Shown here: one piece after another, positions 16,101-27,029 of the stretch
Position numbering within the stretch: position 1 is the stretch's first letter
How the letters are laid out: each line of letters opens with the position of its first letter
Origin: Phallusia fumigata
Lineage: Eukaryota > Chordata > Ascidiacea > Phlebobranchia > Ascidiidae
Direction: 5' to 3'
DNA: 64,000 nucleotides
NCBI GenBank assembly: GCA_008931825.1
Contig: QXVZ01029993.1
Coordinates: forward strand, 1 to 64,000
The notes under the pieces: generated by a model
Database searches by the model: none
What the model was told of the DNA's origin: nothing
What the model saw: only the letters and a program-made list of their open reading frames with translations
Translations under genes and position numbers: made by a program

Positions 16101-19100
16101 ATAAGGGATCCATAAAAAGTCACATGCACAGAAATTTTCTATTTATGGTGTGCACAAGCACTTTTTTTGGGGGGGTAAAAAAATTAGGACACATCATCCA
16201 TATCAACCAGCAGTAAGAGTTTCATCTAAATCAATCAGGAAGGAGAACCACAAACGACTTAACCACATCAGTATCCTACCAATTATTCCCAATTTGACTG
16301 GTATAGTTCTGCCACACAAAACATCGATGGCATCAGTTCCAGCATCCATCAAATCAAGTTTGGTTACAACAGCCAAAGTTCGTCTTCCGTCAGGGTCAAC
16401 TCTTCTTGCCATCTAAAAACAACAGAATTACAAATAGTCCCCCTAGGTGTGTTAGCCTATGGACAAAATTTTATACACTTCCAAAACTAAACAAACACAA
16501 ATCAAAGAATTACATTACAGCAGTACATAAGAAATGTTGTTTAAATAAATTAAACATATGTAACTAGCGAGGTGGCGTTCTCCATATTTTCATTCCATAT
16601 ATACTACCACCTCAAAACGATTTTCTCCACATACACCATTTTCTTTATTACATTGGATATATTTTCAATACCCACATTACATTGGGTCCCTATATCCCTT
16701 GGCATTTTACAACATGATTGTTTCTGCTAGCATAAACATTTGGGTCCCCACACACATGCAGTTTCTGAATAGTAGCGATGTTTTTAGAACGTGATCAGTT
16801 TAAAAATCAGTTTTACAAATTTAAAAGTAAAGGTTTCATAATTTAACTAAATCACTTTCTACATCATGTCAATTTCAATCTCAATATCAAAAGCACGAAT
16901 TAAACCCCCCACTAACCAACAGTTTGACCTGCAGTGACCTTTGGCCGAGCCGTAGCAAACTGCAAACTCTAAACAACCTTTTCCAACGCGGAACATTGCG
17001 CTTTTTGACCCACCAAATATAAGCTTACATGCTACTGTACAAGAGAGTGCAACTGTAAATGAGAGCAATGTTATTGTAAGGTATCATCTTTTACAGCGAT
17101 ATTAAGCAAACGCATTGTAGTTAACGCTACGCAATCACGTAAAGCAGTGGTGTAGTATCAACAGCTGGGATTCATCTGTCATAAAAATGATAATCTCTTT
17201 ATACCTGTTGGGAGGTGTTGCGTGTACGAACAAATAAATAAATTGCTGTGCAGCACTGTCTTCTACATTGCAAAACAGCAAACATACGGAGGTCATCACC
17301 GCTTAAGTTTAATCACTGAAACGCCCGCCATGCTGCACCAAATAATCGCCTGTTTCTGTGTGCAATAGCAGCCAGTTACCAACCGCTGAGCATTGTGTCG
17401 CTTGTGTCGTAAACTCGTGAAAGGGGACCCATAATTATGGCATTAACTGAAGAAAATAAAGTGGGCAAGCAGGTTAACTGCTTGGCCCTGCATTTCCAAA
17501 TATACTAGGCCCAACTTTCCAAAGACACTACAACTAATGGTGCTTTTTGTCGAAATTATTCATTGTGCGCTTTATAGGGCTTGGCCATGAAAAGAAGGGT
17601 ATAATCACCAAAAATCAAAGCTCAATATTGAGTGTTATTTGCTATTATCATCAGTAATACTGATCTTGTTCTGCAACAATGTGAAATGGATCAAAACGAA
17701 TAGATTTATAATTAAATCTTTCAATTCAACTAATAATGTGCATAAACTTCATATTTTACACAAAAAACCACCATATACAAATAAATTATAGTACATATAT
17801 GAGTGTCCTGATGTTGTTGGCCTGCATGAAAGCTGCAGGGCAGATCCCAGTACCAAATATGTGCAAGCATATAATTTTCATGTAGATTGTTCTTCCATAA
17901 TATTCATTTAATTTAATAAAAGAGCACTTAAAAACAGAATTACATTCCACTATGGCCCATTCAACAAATTTTGGGTGCTAGCAGATCAACTACTGGGGTT
18001 ATAGGGTTAAATGCAGAAATCAACATGCTGCAGTGGCATGTTTTATAAATTGTCCAAGTTTCTGGATTGGACATAGTTTATTTTTTTAACACATACTCAT
18101 GCCCACCGAAACATAAAAAGTATCATACAAGGGGATCTCCCTTCTTGTCAAAATCACATTGGGAACCAATAAATAGTTTTAACTTATCAGCATTTTAATA
18201 GGCATATGGATGCAGATTCTCAGAATATGATATTCTACTTAAACATCCCTTATGACTGTTTATGTTAAAGTGTTATGAATGACCATGGCGAAAAAAGTGG
18301 GCTAAGGAAACCTTCCTAGGAACTCAGTTTTACTCTCAGAAAATATTTTTGGCTGCTTCTGTAACAAGTGGACACAAAGTTTCAAAATAAATACTGAAGA
18401 ACAATGTAACAGTGTCAGCTTAAAATAGTTAGTTTAAATTGCTGATCCCATGAAACATGATGTCTCTATTAGGCTGACTTGGGACGTGCAGGTTAATATA
18501 CAACAAGGGGACTCATAAAAAGCAGTTTGTAAAAGGGGATCCATGAAAGTGAGTGAGTTTTTTTCAAACACCTACGGATAACCTGGTTTATAATGGAATT
18601 TAGTCTCATTATTGGTCCAACAACCTGAATAATAGGGATGTTCAAAGTAGAATAGCTGTCTATTCTAGAATAGTTGTTTCGAATCTAGAATATCGAATCC
18701 AAGTCTTATATTAATTTTGGCAGAATGACACACAACATTGCATGTAACAAAACAGCAATAAAGGACTGTTTATTTAACTTTTAAAAGGTACAGCATGCTT
18801 TATAACATCTCCTGTAATCAAGGGCGATTTTCCTTTAAACTTGTAAACAATGTCAGACATGCAGTCCTTAGAAGCTACGTTTGAAGTTTAAAAAAACGTT
18901 AGTAAGCAAAAATCCTATGGCAACTACTGTTTTTCGCCCTGACGCCACCACAAATTTACAAATAAAACGAGCTGCACGATCAGTGCATTTGAATTTTTGC
19001 TGATCCTGCAGAAAATCATTGCGATCGTCCTGTTATTTAGTTGCGTTTAATAAATTTGGAAGATGGTTTATGTGCAAAATGTGCAAAGTTGTCTGAGAGA

Positions 19101-22100
19101 AATATGATGGGTTTTAGTTTATTATTCCTGTTACATATAGCAACTTGGGGATTTACCAAAAAAATAGCAGGAAATTTGTGTTGGTTTTCCTAGTATTTGC
19201 ATTTTTTTAGCCCGGCGAATGACAAAAACCAAAATTTGTCTGTGGCCGAGTGCTCTGGAAAAGTAAAACTATTTTAAGAATTCTCACCTTCAATGCTTCA
19301 GATGTTGCAAAGTCGACATTGGCAGGGGTTAGTGCAAGAATGATTGAGTTTGGATTTGAAATGTAATGTAGAATAAGATCCCTTACTTGTTGTTCAATAT
19401 CATCTGGTTGATCGCCGACTGGAATCTGCCAACACAAATAACATTCAAACTGGAATGCCAACAAAAAATTCTGAACACAGAGCAACTTTTGAAAAACGAC
19501 ATAACTTTGTCAACAAACAGCATTAATCTCATTTAAAGCCAGTTAATAATGGGTTAACTGTCACCAAAGGCACAACACTTTGTTTAGTAACAACCGAACT
19601 TATGCTTCAGCACACAAACAGGGCACAGCATGTCCATAACTTGAATTGTTGTGCGAAAAAACAAAAACAGTATGTATGTGTTTGAAGGCCATTGTACTTG
19701 TATACAATTCTGGGGAGACAAAGTTTGCAACATGCGCGTAAATTTGACAGACCAATGTAAACTTCTTGTTGTGGGATATGATCAACCAAACCTTAAATAC
19801 AGGGGAAGGCAGCGCCTCGCCTCATGGCCTTCCTGGAAGTGGGCTTAAGGCCTCGATTTTTTAGAAAATTTTTTTTCGTGGGTGGCGAAATGATCAAATC
19901 CAAGCGGTCTGACATGTGATCGAATTGCACAACGTACACCTATCGGTTTATTACATCATTACACTCTCTGTTATCACTAATATTAACAGTGCATATGACG
20001 TTTGCACACGACGTGCGCAAAATTGGACTTCCTCCTGCATTGCTAAATGAATGCAATAAAAGTTACTTCGCTTGCCTTGCATGTGTAACATATGGATCCC
20101 TGCACATAAACTCTTCTCCAACACGGTTTCAATAATGCACTATGAATTCAACAACAACAACATTGCGCTTATTGACCAACTAACTATACGCTTACATGGT
20201 TCTGTACAATAGAGTAGAACTGTAAATGAAACAAAGTTATTGTAATGTATCACCTTTACAACATTATTTAGCAGACACATTTTGGTCTACGCTAAGCATT
20301 CGCCTAAACCAGTACGTAATATAAACAGCTGTGCTTCGTCTGTCATAAAACAAGACAATTAAAATAAACTGCCCATCTGGCTGCACCCTATAAACGCTCG
20401 TTTATGTGGAAAGTAGCAGACCGTTACCAACTGCTGAGCGTTGCGCCAAATTTTGTGCAAAACAGCCAGCTCCTATTGGGAGGCTGCAAGGGTAAATACT
20501 TGACCGATCAGGCTAAAATTTAAACATTCCATAGAAAGCACCCTACATATCTACATCTTGAACTTCAATACATTTGGATTAGTATGTCTCAAGTAAAGGG
20601 CATGTAAATGGAAAACTAAATATTTGGGGTTAAAAAGTTAAAAAAAATTGGTAAATCCAAACTATAGTCACAAAATACTTTAAAACACTTTGAATTGTAT
20701 TAATAATCAAAATAGCAAACATCTAGGGAAACCTCTAGAACAATCTCGCATGAGACAGAAAAAAATGAACAATGAGTAAAAACAATATGTGTCCCCTTCG
20801 TGGAAGGGAGCCCATAATAAACCAATGACATGTTATGCAAACTGTCCAAATTTTATTCAATTCATACATTGTACAGAAATTTAACCTATTTTGATTGAGG
20901 GTTGACCGGGGTGACATTTTTCCCTCACAAAAACCATGTATGTATTGTCATCCCTGGTTTTCGTTTAGAAATTCAACGAAGGCAGCGGAGTGCAGTTAGG
21001 TGACAGTGATATCTGTTATTGCACCTATAGCCGAATGGAGACTGAACAAACATTCAAACAAATGGCACAAAATATGTTTAATGCACAGGGCATTTTCATC
21101 ATTTTTCCAACTGGTGTGAAGCTAAGCATTCACTCAGGACATTATGCAATTCAAAACATATTTGTGAACCACAATGTTAGAAGCATGGTTAAATCACCTA
21201 GAGTTGCTGTAAGATTTTAAATGTTGCTACACTTTACACAACAAACCACCACAAGAAGAAACAAATTTGGAGTAAAATAATAAGCCCTTCTTTCATGTTT
21301 GTAGCATTTAAAGTTTAAATTAGTGCATGTTATGTACTTGAATCTCCTTGCAACTCCCCAGTCTGACTAACTAAAAACTGAAACAATATATTTACAATAC
21401 ATTTATTCAGTACCGTAAACCAAAATGCACAGGTTTAAACTTAGATCGTGAGGGGTGTACATTATGTCAGCTCAGTTCTCGACAGTGACATTCCCGCATT
21501 AAACAAACTCCATTATACAAACAAACTTATTCACAGGAAAAAAAGAACGAGAATAGCTGCATGTAACAAGTTTTCGCACAAGCATCTTATTACAGACATG
21601 TTCTATTTCTAAAATCTGGAAAGGTCACCCCTAATATTTTCCAAAATGTGCAAAATTAACGCCTATGACTGGGGCTATATTGTAAAATATGGAAACAGAT
21701 GGTACAACCCCACCACCATATCTACCAGCTGTGAAAGTTTCATCCAAATTTTCTTGCCAAAAGTGTGTGGACAAGCTGCAGGGTGGAAAAAAGAAAAAAA
21801 AATGAGTAAAAACAATGTGTCCCCTTCAGAAAAGGATCCATAAAACTATACTAAACAAAATAGCCAGTGCATAGTCACCACAAACCTTATTGCATCATAA
21901 ATTTTAATGTTAAATGTTGAGACCTTCTGTGACAAAACGCAACAAGGTTTAATTAAGTGCTTTGCCTATCTAAATGTTGCCTATCTTGTCATTTAATCTG
22001 CGGCAGTTTTTATCAATAGAAATGATTGAAATGTACCTTTATAATTCCAGGTAGGTCTACCAGAGTCAAGTTTAGAACCTTTGGACTAAATATCTTGAGA

Positions 22101-23620
22101 CGGATAGGATCAGTACAAATTCCCTTGTTGGTCCCTCCCAATCTATCAGTTTCTTGCTGAATTTCATGTTTGATTTCTTGAAAGTCCCGAAATATCTTCT
22201 CTTTTGTATGTAGAAACTTTCCATACTCTCTACCTCTGTGTTCTTGTACATCCAGTGATTGATGGAAATCGTCTACAATATACACAGTTTTTAGCTATAA
22301 ACTTGAGTGGTGGTTTCTTCACATTGCCATTGCCTTGGCATTTCACAACAAAATTGTTTCTGCAGGCATAACATTAAGACACACACAAGCAATTTAGCTT
22401 GGACCCCGGTATCTGCTATTTACAATAACTGTTTGTGAAAACTGAAAACCAGGATTTTTTTGGCCGACCGTGATAAGCCTGTTGTCATGCAGGCATCCCT
22501 TTGTAACAGAACGCCTGTACCAAGGTCCATGACAACGCTATAAGTTTAGTCCTAGGGTCATGTTGTTGCCTATTTGTTTGCTGAAGCAAAGTTTAATGGT
22601 TGTAAAGTATTGCATCTTTAGCACAAGTTAACTCATTACTAACAGGCTTTAACTGAGATTGAAGCTGTTTGTAAACGACTAATATTGACAAGAGGCATTT
22701 GTTTTTTTTTAAGCGATTATTTTTCAATATTCTTTGATACATCATGCTTGTTACAGAAGGTCAGTTCAATATTATCCATCTAGCATTATATTGTGTTTCA
22801 AACACCATAGCAAACAGTCAACCGGTTCTCATATCACACCTTGGGCAAAGCATTGCAACTGACGACTTTACGTTTTTCTACTTAATAAGTTCTGCCTCCC
22901 CATTGATTTTCACAATTGAGCACCTATGCAAAGACACCCCCCTCATTTTTTCTAAATCTGCTCCTGCTCCTAATATAATCCACTGCTAGCTTAGTTCTTT
23001 TTCCATTGTCGTTTTTAAAAAGGTTGGGACAACTGTTCTGGGTGACTTACTTCATTAAAAATTTCTGTTTTTATTTTTTTTTTTATACTTTGGGGGCCTG
23101 TGGGTTAACTGATGGGTGAACTGGGGTCAAAACATCAGATATCCCACCAATCATGTTTGCAAATTGAACGACTTTTTTGACTCGGTTGCAGACAGAAAAA
23201 ATAGAGGAAAAACAATATGTGACCCATAATTACACAAACTCACAGTGACAAAACAAAAATAGTTTTGTATACAGGTGTATGTTACCATCAACAGTTCCAT
23301 TTTGTTGTGGAGTATTTAATCCAGCCTCTTCATCCACATGAACTAGTTGCAACACAAGTGGTCTGCGGGTGACAATTCCAGTACCTCGTGGTAAAAAATC
23401 TCTTCCCACAAGATTCTCTAAAACTGAGCTTTTTCCACTGCTCTGTAAATAAAAATGCTGTTAGACAACATTCTTGTCAAAAACATGTTGACAAGGAAAA
23501 TTTAGAAAGCTGTGGTACCTGCACTCCCACTACTGCTATCTGAGGTAGTTGTATTGTGTCTGTACCAATGATGTTAAATATATCTTGAAGCTTGTTGATA
23601 ACAGGAATAAGGGCATCCAT
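10117..23620 (-). CDS. DNM1L: Dynamin-related protein 1 (mitochondrial/peroxisomal fission GTPase), stalk exons not found
   Basis: A cytosolic large GTPase that assembles on mitochondria and peroxisomes and constricts them. Visible exons: 23519-23620, 23286-23442, 22037-22272, 19288-19425, 16280-16412, 15599-15743, 15264-15470, 12205-12295, 11984-12138, 11803-11912, 10898-11057, 10117-10173. It opens [19 protein letters not shown], the DRP1 N-terminus. GTPase motifs are present: GVQSSGKSS (G1), the GTGIVTRRP switch, DLPG (G3), TKLD (G4). The variable domain is Ser/Asn-rich and ends NLLDI; the GTPase-effector domain ends [10 protein letters not shown]. Between exons 15264-15470 and 12205-12295 about 150-180 stalk residues expected from the family are missing, and that interval is mostly repeat with one ambiguous base at 14095. 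All other exon junctions keep phase. An acceptor-like ttttttgacag precedes the ATG by 45 nt. Confidence 0.93.
10250..10560 (-). repeat. Family-A fragment, degenerate 129-bp units
   Basis: The segment shows decayed copies of the family-A internal unit (attgtttgataatttgacc ... ggcaacnacnggg ... gtcaaacaaataaa) in the last DRP1 intron, in the same orientation as the other copies in this gene. Confidence 0.55.
11232..11705 (-). repeat. Family-A repeat fragment
   Basis: It contains the conserved block acattgggtcgcatagttcc ... catgattgtttctgcaggcag ... ccacacatacaaag, then 129-bp-type unit sequence (ggggctgtagggtcaaataa). It lies in the DRP1 intron between exons 10898-11057 and 11803-11912. Confidence 0.8.
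12905..14213 (-). repeat. Family-A repeat, near full-length, with internal tandem units
   Basis: The left end is actagaagggtggc. The block tgggtcccatagttacc ... ggcatgattgtttctgctgg ... gggtccccacacacgcaaag follows. At least four internal units spaced about 128-133 bp (marked by ggctagtggggcaactgctg-like strings near 13200, 13333, 13461, 13590) come next. It closes with the stem-loop gtccccttcatggaaggggac, then ccataatt. This is the clearest long copy on the left side of the window. It occupies the DRP1 intron where the stalk exons should be. Confidence 0.85.
14250..15252 (-). repeat. Family-A repeat, alternative internal block
   Basis: This copy has the second type of interior (caaccaattagaagcacaca ..., gggttaaccaatgggtcaac) and ends with a decayed stem-loop (tttcccctttgcataaggga, about 15217-15238), twelve bases from the splice donor of DRP1 exon 15264-15470. 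Confidence 0.8.
15880..16112 (-). repeat. Family-A repeat fragment
   Basis: It contains the interior block (gcattaatcgataagtcaac) and closes with a degenerate stem-loop end (gtcctcttaaataagggatc) in the DRP1 intron between exons 15599-15743 and 16280-16412. Confidence 0.7.
16568..17438 (-). repeat. Family-A repeat, complete-looking copy
   Basis: It runs from ctagcgaggtggcgttctcc through tgggtccctatatccc and cctgcagtgacctttggc to aaaggggacccataatta. It has the second type of interior and no 129-bp units. It lies in the DRP1 intron between exons 16280-16412 and 19288-19425. Confidence 0.8.
17940..18190 (-). repeat. Family-A repeat fragment
   Basis: One decayed internal unit (gggtgctagcagatcaacta ... 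atagggttaaatgcag) in the same DRP1 intron, followed by a degraded stem-loop side (aaggggatctccc). Confidence 0.6.
18630..18960 (+). repeat. Family-B hAT-like element, left end
   Basis: It starts atagggatgttcaaagtaga and continues with AT-rich sequence repeated in reverse at 35740-36090 (shared strings include gacacacaacattgcatgta versus its complement, and ataaaggactgtttatttaa). Only the left terminus is seen; the right end is not found. Confidence 0.65.
20080..20930 (-). repeat. Family-A repeat copies, adjacent
   Basis: The first part (to about 20815) has the second interior type and a well-kept stem-loop end (gtccccttcgtggaagggag). Directly after it comes one decayed 129-bp unit to about 20930. 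Both lie in the DRP1 intron between exons 19288-19425 and 22037-22272. Confidence 0.75.
21640..21843 (-). repeat. Family-A repeat, stem-loop end
   Basis: It carries unit sequence (gactggggctatattgtaaa), the block ccagctgtgaaagtttcatc, and the closing stem-loop side gtccccttcagaaaaggatc. Confidence 0.75.
22310..22400 (-). repeat. Family-A repeat fragment
   Basis: A short piece of the conserved block (ttggcatttcacaacaaaat ... gtttctgcaggc ... acacacaagcaa) next to DRP1 exon 22037-22272. Confidence 0.6.
23080..23235 (-). repeat. Family-A repeat fragment
   Basis: The block gggggcctgtgggttaactg ... gggtgaactggggtcaaaac is followed by agaaaaaatagaggaaaaac and gacccataatta, about 50 bp before DRP1 exon 23286-23442. 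Confidence 0.75.
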
Positions 23621-24189
23621 AATGAACAAACTTATTTAAGCCTTTGCAAAAGCGTTTTCTGCAACCTGTCAAAAAAATTTAAAGGGGTTTGGTTAATGAA
23701 ACAGTGGACCTACAAAAATAACAAACATGCAGAATGCAGAAAAACCAAAATATTCATACAAAGCACAAATCACATTAAGCTTTCATTTCCCATTGATAAA
23801 ATATTAAATATTTTTTAAATTGGAGGTACAACTGTTTCTAATATGTTTCCTGGCAAAATGCTTTGATTATTATTTTTTGTTCGTGTCATAATCCAGATTT
23901 TTCACTTTTTAATGGCAAATTCATAAACCAAACCATATTGCATTTACATTTTTATTCATAACAACTGCTTATTGTTAGATATTTGCTTAACTGTTTTGTA
24001 CTCCACAGTCTACAACATTGTTCCATAATAATTACTTGACTGACCAACTGCCATTTTTTATCCGCTAATGATGTAAAAGCCAATTTTCCAATTAACCACT
24101 ATCTAGATGACAACAGCTTTTAGTTAAACAGGATCTTCGCCTAATCCAGATGAATTTCAGTTCAGTCAAATCTGCATTAACCAAGGTTT

Positions 24190-24300
24190 ACTGTATATTC
24201 AATCTATTATTTTACATTTGATCCCATGTTTACTTAACCTTTTTGTGGCATGATTGTTTCTGCAGGTGGAAACGCATGGGTCCCCACACATGCAATGTTT
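24190..24300 (-). repeat. Family-A repeat fragment
   Basis: It contains the block catttgatcccatgtttact ... ggcatgattgtttctgcagg ... gggtccccacacatgcaatg, upstream of the DRP1 gene. Confidence 0.75.
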
Positions 24301-24510
24301 TACATCAGGGTGTGCCAACCTTTTGAAACCAAAGGAACCAGTTACAAATTATGTCAAAATCCTAATGGTTTTGTGTGCCACGCTGATTATGTCAGAGCTT
24401 TGTGTTTCTGTATTAAATCTGTAAAATCTAGTTTGTACATATACTTTCGGTAGCTCATTGCTACAGTTGCACTGCATTTAATGTGGCAACATATGATTTT
24501 TTACAATGGC

Positions 24511-24529
24511 AGCCAGCCAGCCAGCCAGC
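24511..24529. repeat. AGCC microsatellite
   Basis: Nearly five perfect copies of the tetranucleotide AGCC in tandem. Confidence 0.9.
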
Positions 24530-25587
24530 TGCCAATATTAGCAAGTATACTATTGTGACCTATTTTGCACATGGTAGTTGTTAATGAAACTTGAAAAGAC
24601 ATCACTTTTTTGAGAAAACAGAAATACAAAGAAAAAAGACCACATTGAGGACATTAATATGGAATTGAAACTAAGACTGTCTAGAAACTGCAAGATCCTA
24701 ATTTTTTTTAAAACCTTGCATTAAATTTTTTACAAATTTTACATTTCGGTTTTAGAATGTAGGTTTACGCAAAACGATAGTTTCCAAAGATTTTGTGTGA
24801 TGCTAACTGCTGATATTTTAATTGTTGGAAGCTTCAGGTGAAACACTGGTTGTGGTGCACTAATATGAGTCGTTTTGCCTACTATCATTGTGTGTACAAT
24901 CCTACAGTAACGCTATTTACCATTTGCCTTCAGTCTAAATGTTAAATCAGGGTTAGGGTTAGCATCCCCAAATTCCGCGAGAGAAAAATCAAGTTCAAGT
25001 TTTACCTTGTACCTAATAACATAACAAACCATTCAATCGCCAATCGCCGATTCAACCACAAGCCGGGTGACTTCGAAAATTACAGGTCCGCTTGGAACTT
25101 CAGTACACTGCGCTTGGACTTCGCTAGGTACTAACACATTTAAAAGCAATAAAATTGGCCAAACCAATAAATACTACAGATAAAGAAGCAAAACAAAAGA
25201 ATATTTCACGACTCGTATATATTCTACAGAAAAGGACCAAAACAGTATTAGCGTTTAATAAAGCGTAAATAATTACCAAAACACAAAAACAAAAAGGGGG
25301 CGTGTGCGTGAGCCGCAAGAGTCGCTTGAACGTTTTGAAAATATGGCATTGAAGTATACTAACAAGCTATTCAAAAACGAATAAAAAACCCACAATACCA
25401 TTAAATATCCAGTCAGTTGTGCTGCTGATTTTTGTGCGGGCGCAACTGCTTTTCATTTGCTGTCGCATTAAAATGTTTTTAGCACTTTTAAATAAATTTG
25501 CAACAGTTGAGTAATCGCAAGCAGTTTTTACCGCTGTCTCTACCCAAAGATAACTCATTATTTGTAACATTAAAAAAATAGGTATTG

Positions 25588-25623
25588 TGACGTCAAAACT
25601 GTCCTTCGATCGACATGACGTCA
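25588..25623. promoter_or_regulatory. Two full CRE palindromes
   Basis: TGACGTCA occurs at 25588-25595 and at 25616-25623, 28 bp apart start to start. This is the consensus binding site for CREB/ATF bZIP dimers. No transcription start is placed near them, so their target is unknown. Confidence 0.4.
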
Positions 25624-26228
25624 TCTACACAAAATTTACTCACAAAAATCCCCCCCAATAATTACAATAGATTTGCGCAACTGACGTTTAGTTACTTTTC
25701 AAGCGGAAAAAATGGTACATGTTTTCAGAGCGTGTAGTGGGATCTGTTGGTGGTTTGGCTGTTCTCAGAAAAAAAGTAATATAAAGTGGTCCTTGGGCTA
25801 AAAAATCTTAAGCAACGCTGCACTGTAATAACGCCTTCTTTAAAAAATGTTGTTTTTAACCGTTTTGTTGCACCAATCGAAACGCTCCAGCCAATATTTA
25901 AATATTCTTATCGCGGATTCAATACTCCAAAAGGGCAACCACCTTGATGTACATTTTGTAGTTAGTTTATTTGTTGTAGGTGGCTTTTTACCATTGCATG
26001 CACTTTACGTTTTAGTGCGCCTGAAGCACACGATCCTTTCTCGTAACCAGCATGTTATTGTGGTTGCGGCTATAAAGCGGCTGCTCCGCAGCCTATTGTT
26101 TGCAAGTGCCTCACAACTGTGCAAAATCACCCTCAAACATTCCTTTGCAATATCCTTTGCAGTACGCTATATTATTCTATTTGCATGTTATATGTGAGTT
26201 ATTGTAAAAAATTTGCCTTGTACCTCTC

Positions 26229-27029
26229 CTTCCGGTGCTTGAAACTATCCGACAGGGTTTTATCGCTACTTTTTCCTTGGCGAACCCCAACCTTTTCACC
26301 TAACACAGAAGGTTAATCTTAGGAGCCTTCTGACTGGTTCCATCAACATCCCCCCTCAGATGTGAGTCCCGGTCACATAACGCCTTCAAAAGTGTAGCTG
26401 TAGCGCGTTTAACCTTGATCCACCAATTGCTTTCTTTACAGGTTTGTGCTATACCTTTTTCGCCATTTGTGCCTCTTGCTTCTCCAGCCAGGTGCAGACT
26501 TCCAACTTCTCTATAGCCATCTAGTTATTCGCCTACCCTTGTCTTGAAGGTGCGGGCGTGTCTTTTATCACTGTGTCGTATATTTGTTTTTATCTTGGCG
26601 TAGCCTATTTTCAACTGTGAGGTTTTTGCAGCGCCGTTCCCTGCTTCTGTGCCGGTGGTGTAACGTTTTATTTTACTAATAACGTTTTTGTGCACAGAAG
26701 CGAAACTTGATAGCCTACAATAAAAGTTCGAACCGTACCTCTATCTCCCTCTTGTTTTCGATGATTTTTTTATCGCGCATTGTTTTTGATTTTGAGTGTG
26801 TTCTTCCTTCCGGCGCTTAAAACTATCCGGCAGGGCTTCTTTCGGTGGTTTGTTTACCTGTCGAACCCCACCCTTTTTCCTTATATAGCACGGGTGGTTA
26901 GCTTCTAAGGCGCCCTCGACTGGTCCCACCAGCGTCACCTCCCAGTCGTGTTTTCTGCTACCGCGCCAAACTCTTCCTCTTGTGAGGCTTGGTACATAAC
27001 GCCTTATAATTACGGTGTAGCTGCAGCGC
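26229..27029. repeat. Direct repeat pair of unknown nature
   Basis: Segments 26229-26409 and 26808-27029 share cttccgg-gcttgaaactatc, the gcgaaccccaacctttt-like block, gactggt-cca, and gtcacataacgcc-like and gtagctg-agcgcg strings, in the same orientation, with about 400 bp between. The right copy is followed by a run of about 20 G. They are GC-richer than their surroundings. They could be the two ends of a short retroelement relic or two insertions of one element; I could not decide. Confidence 0.55.
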
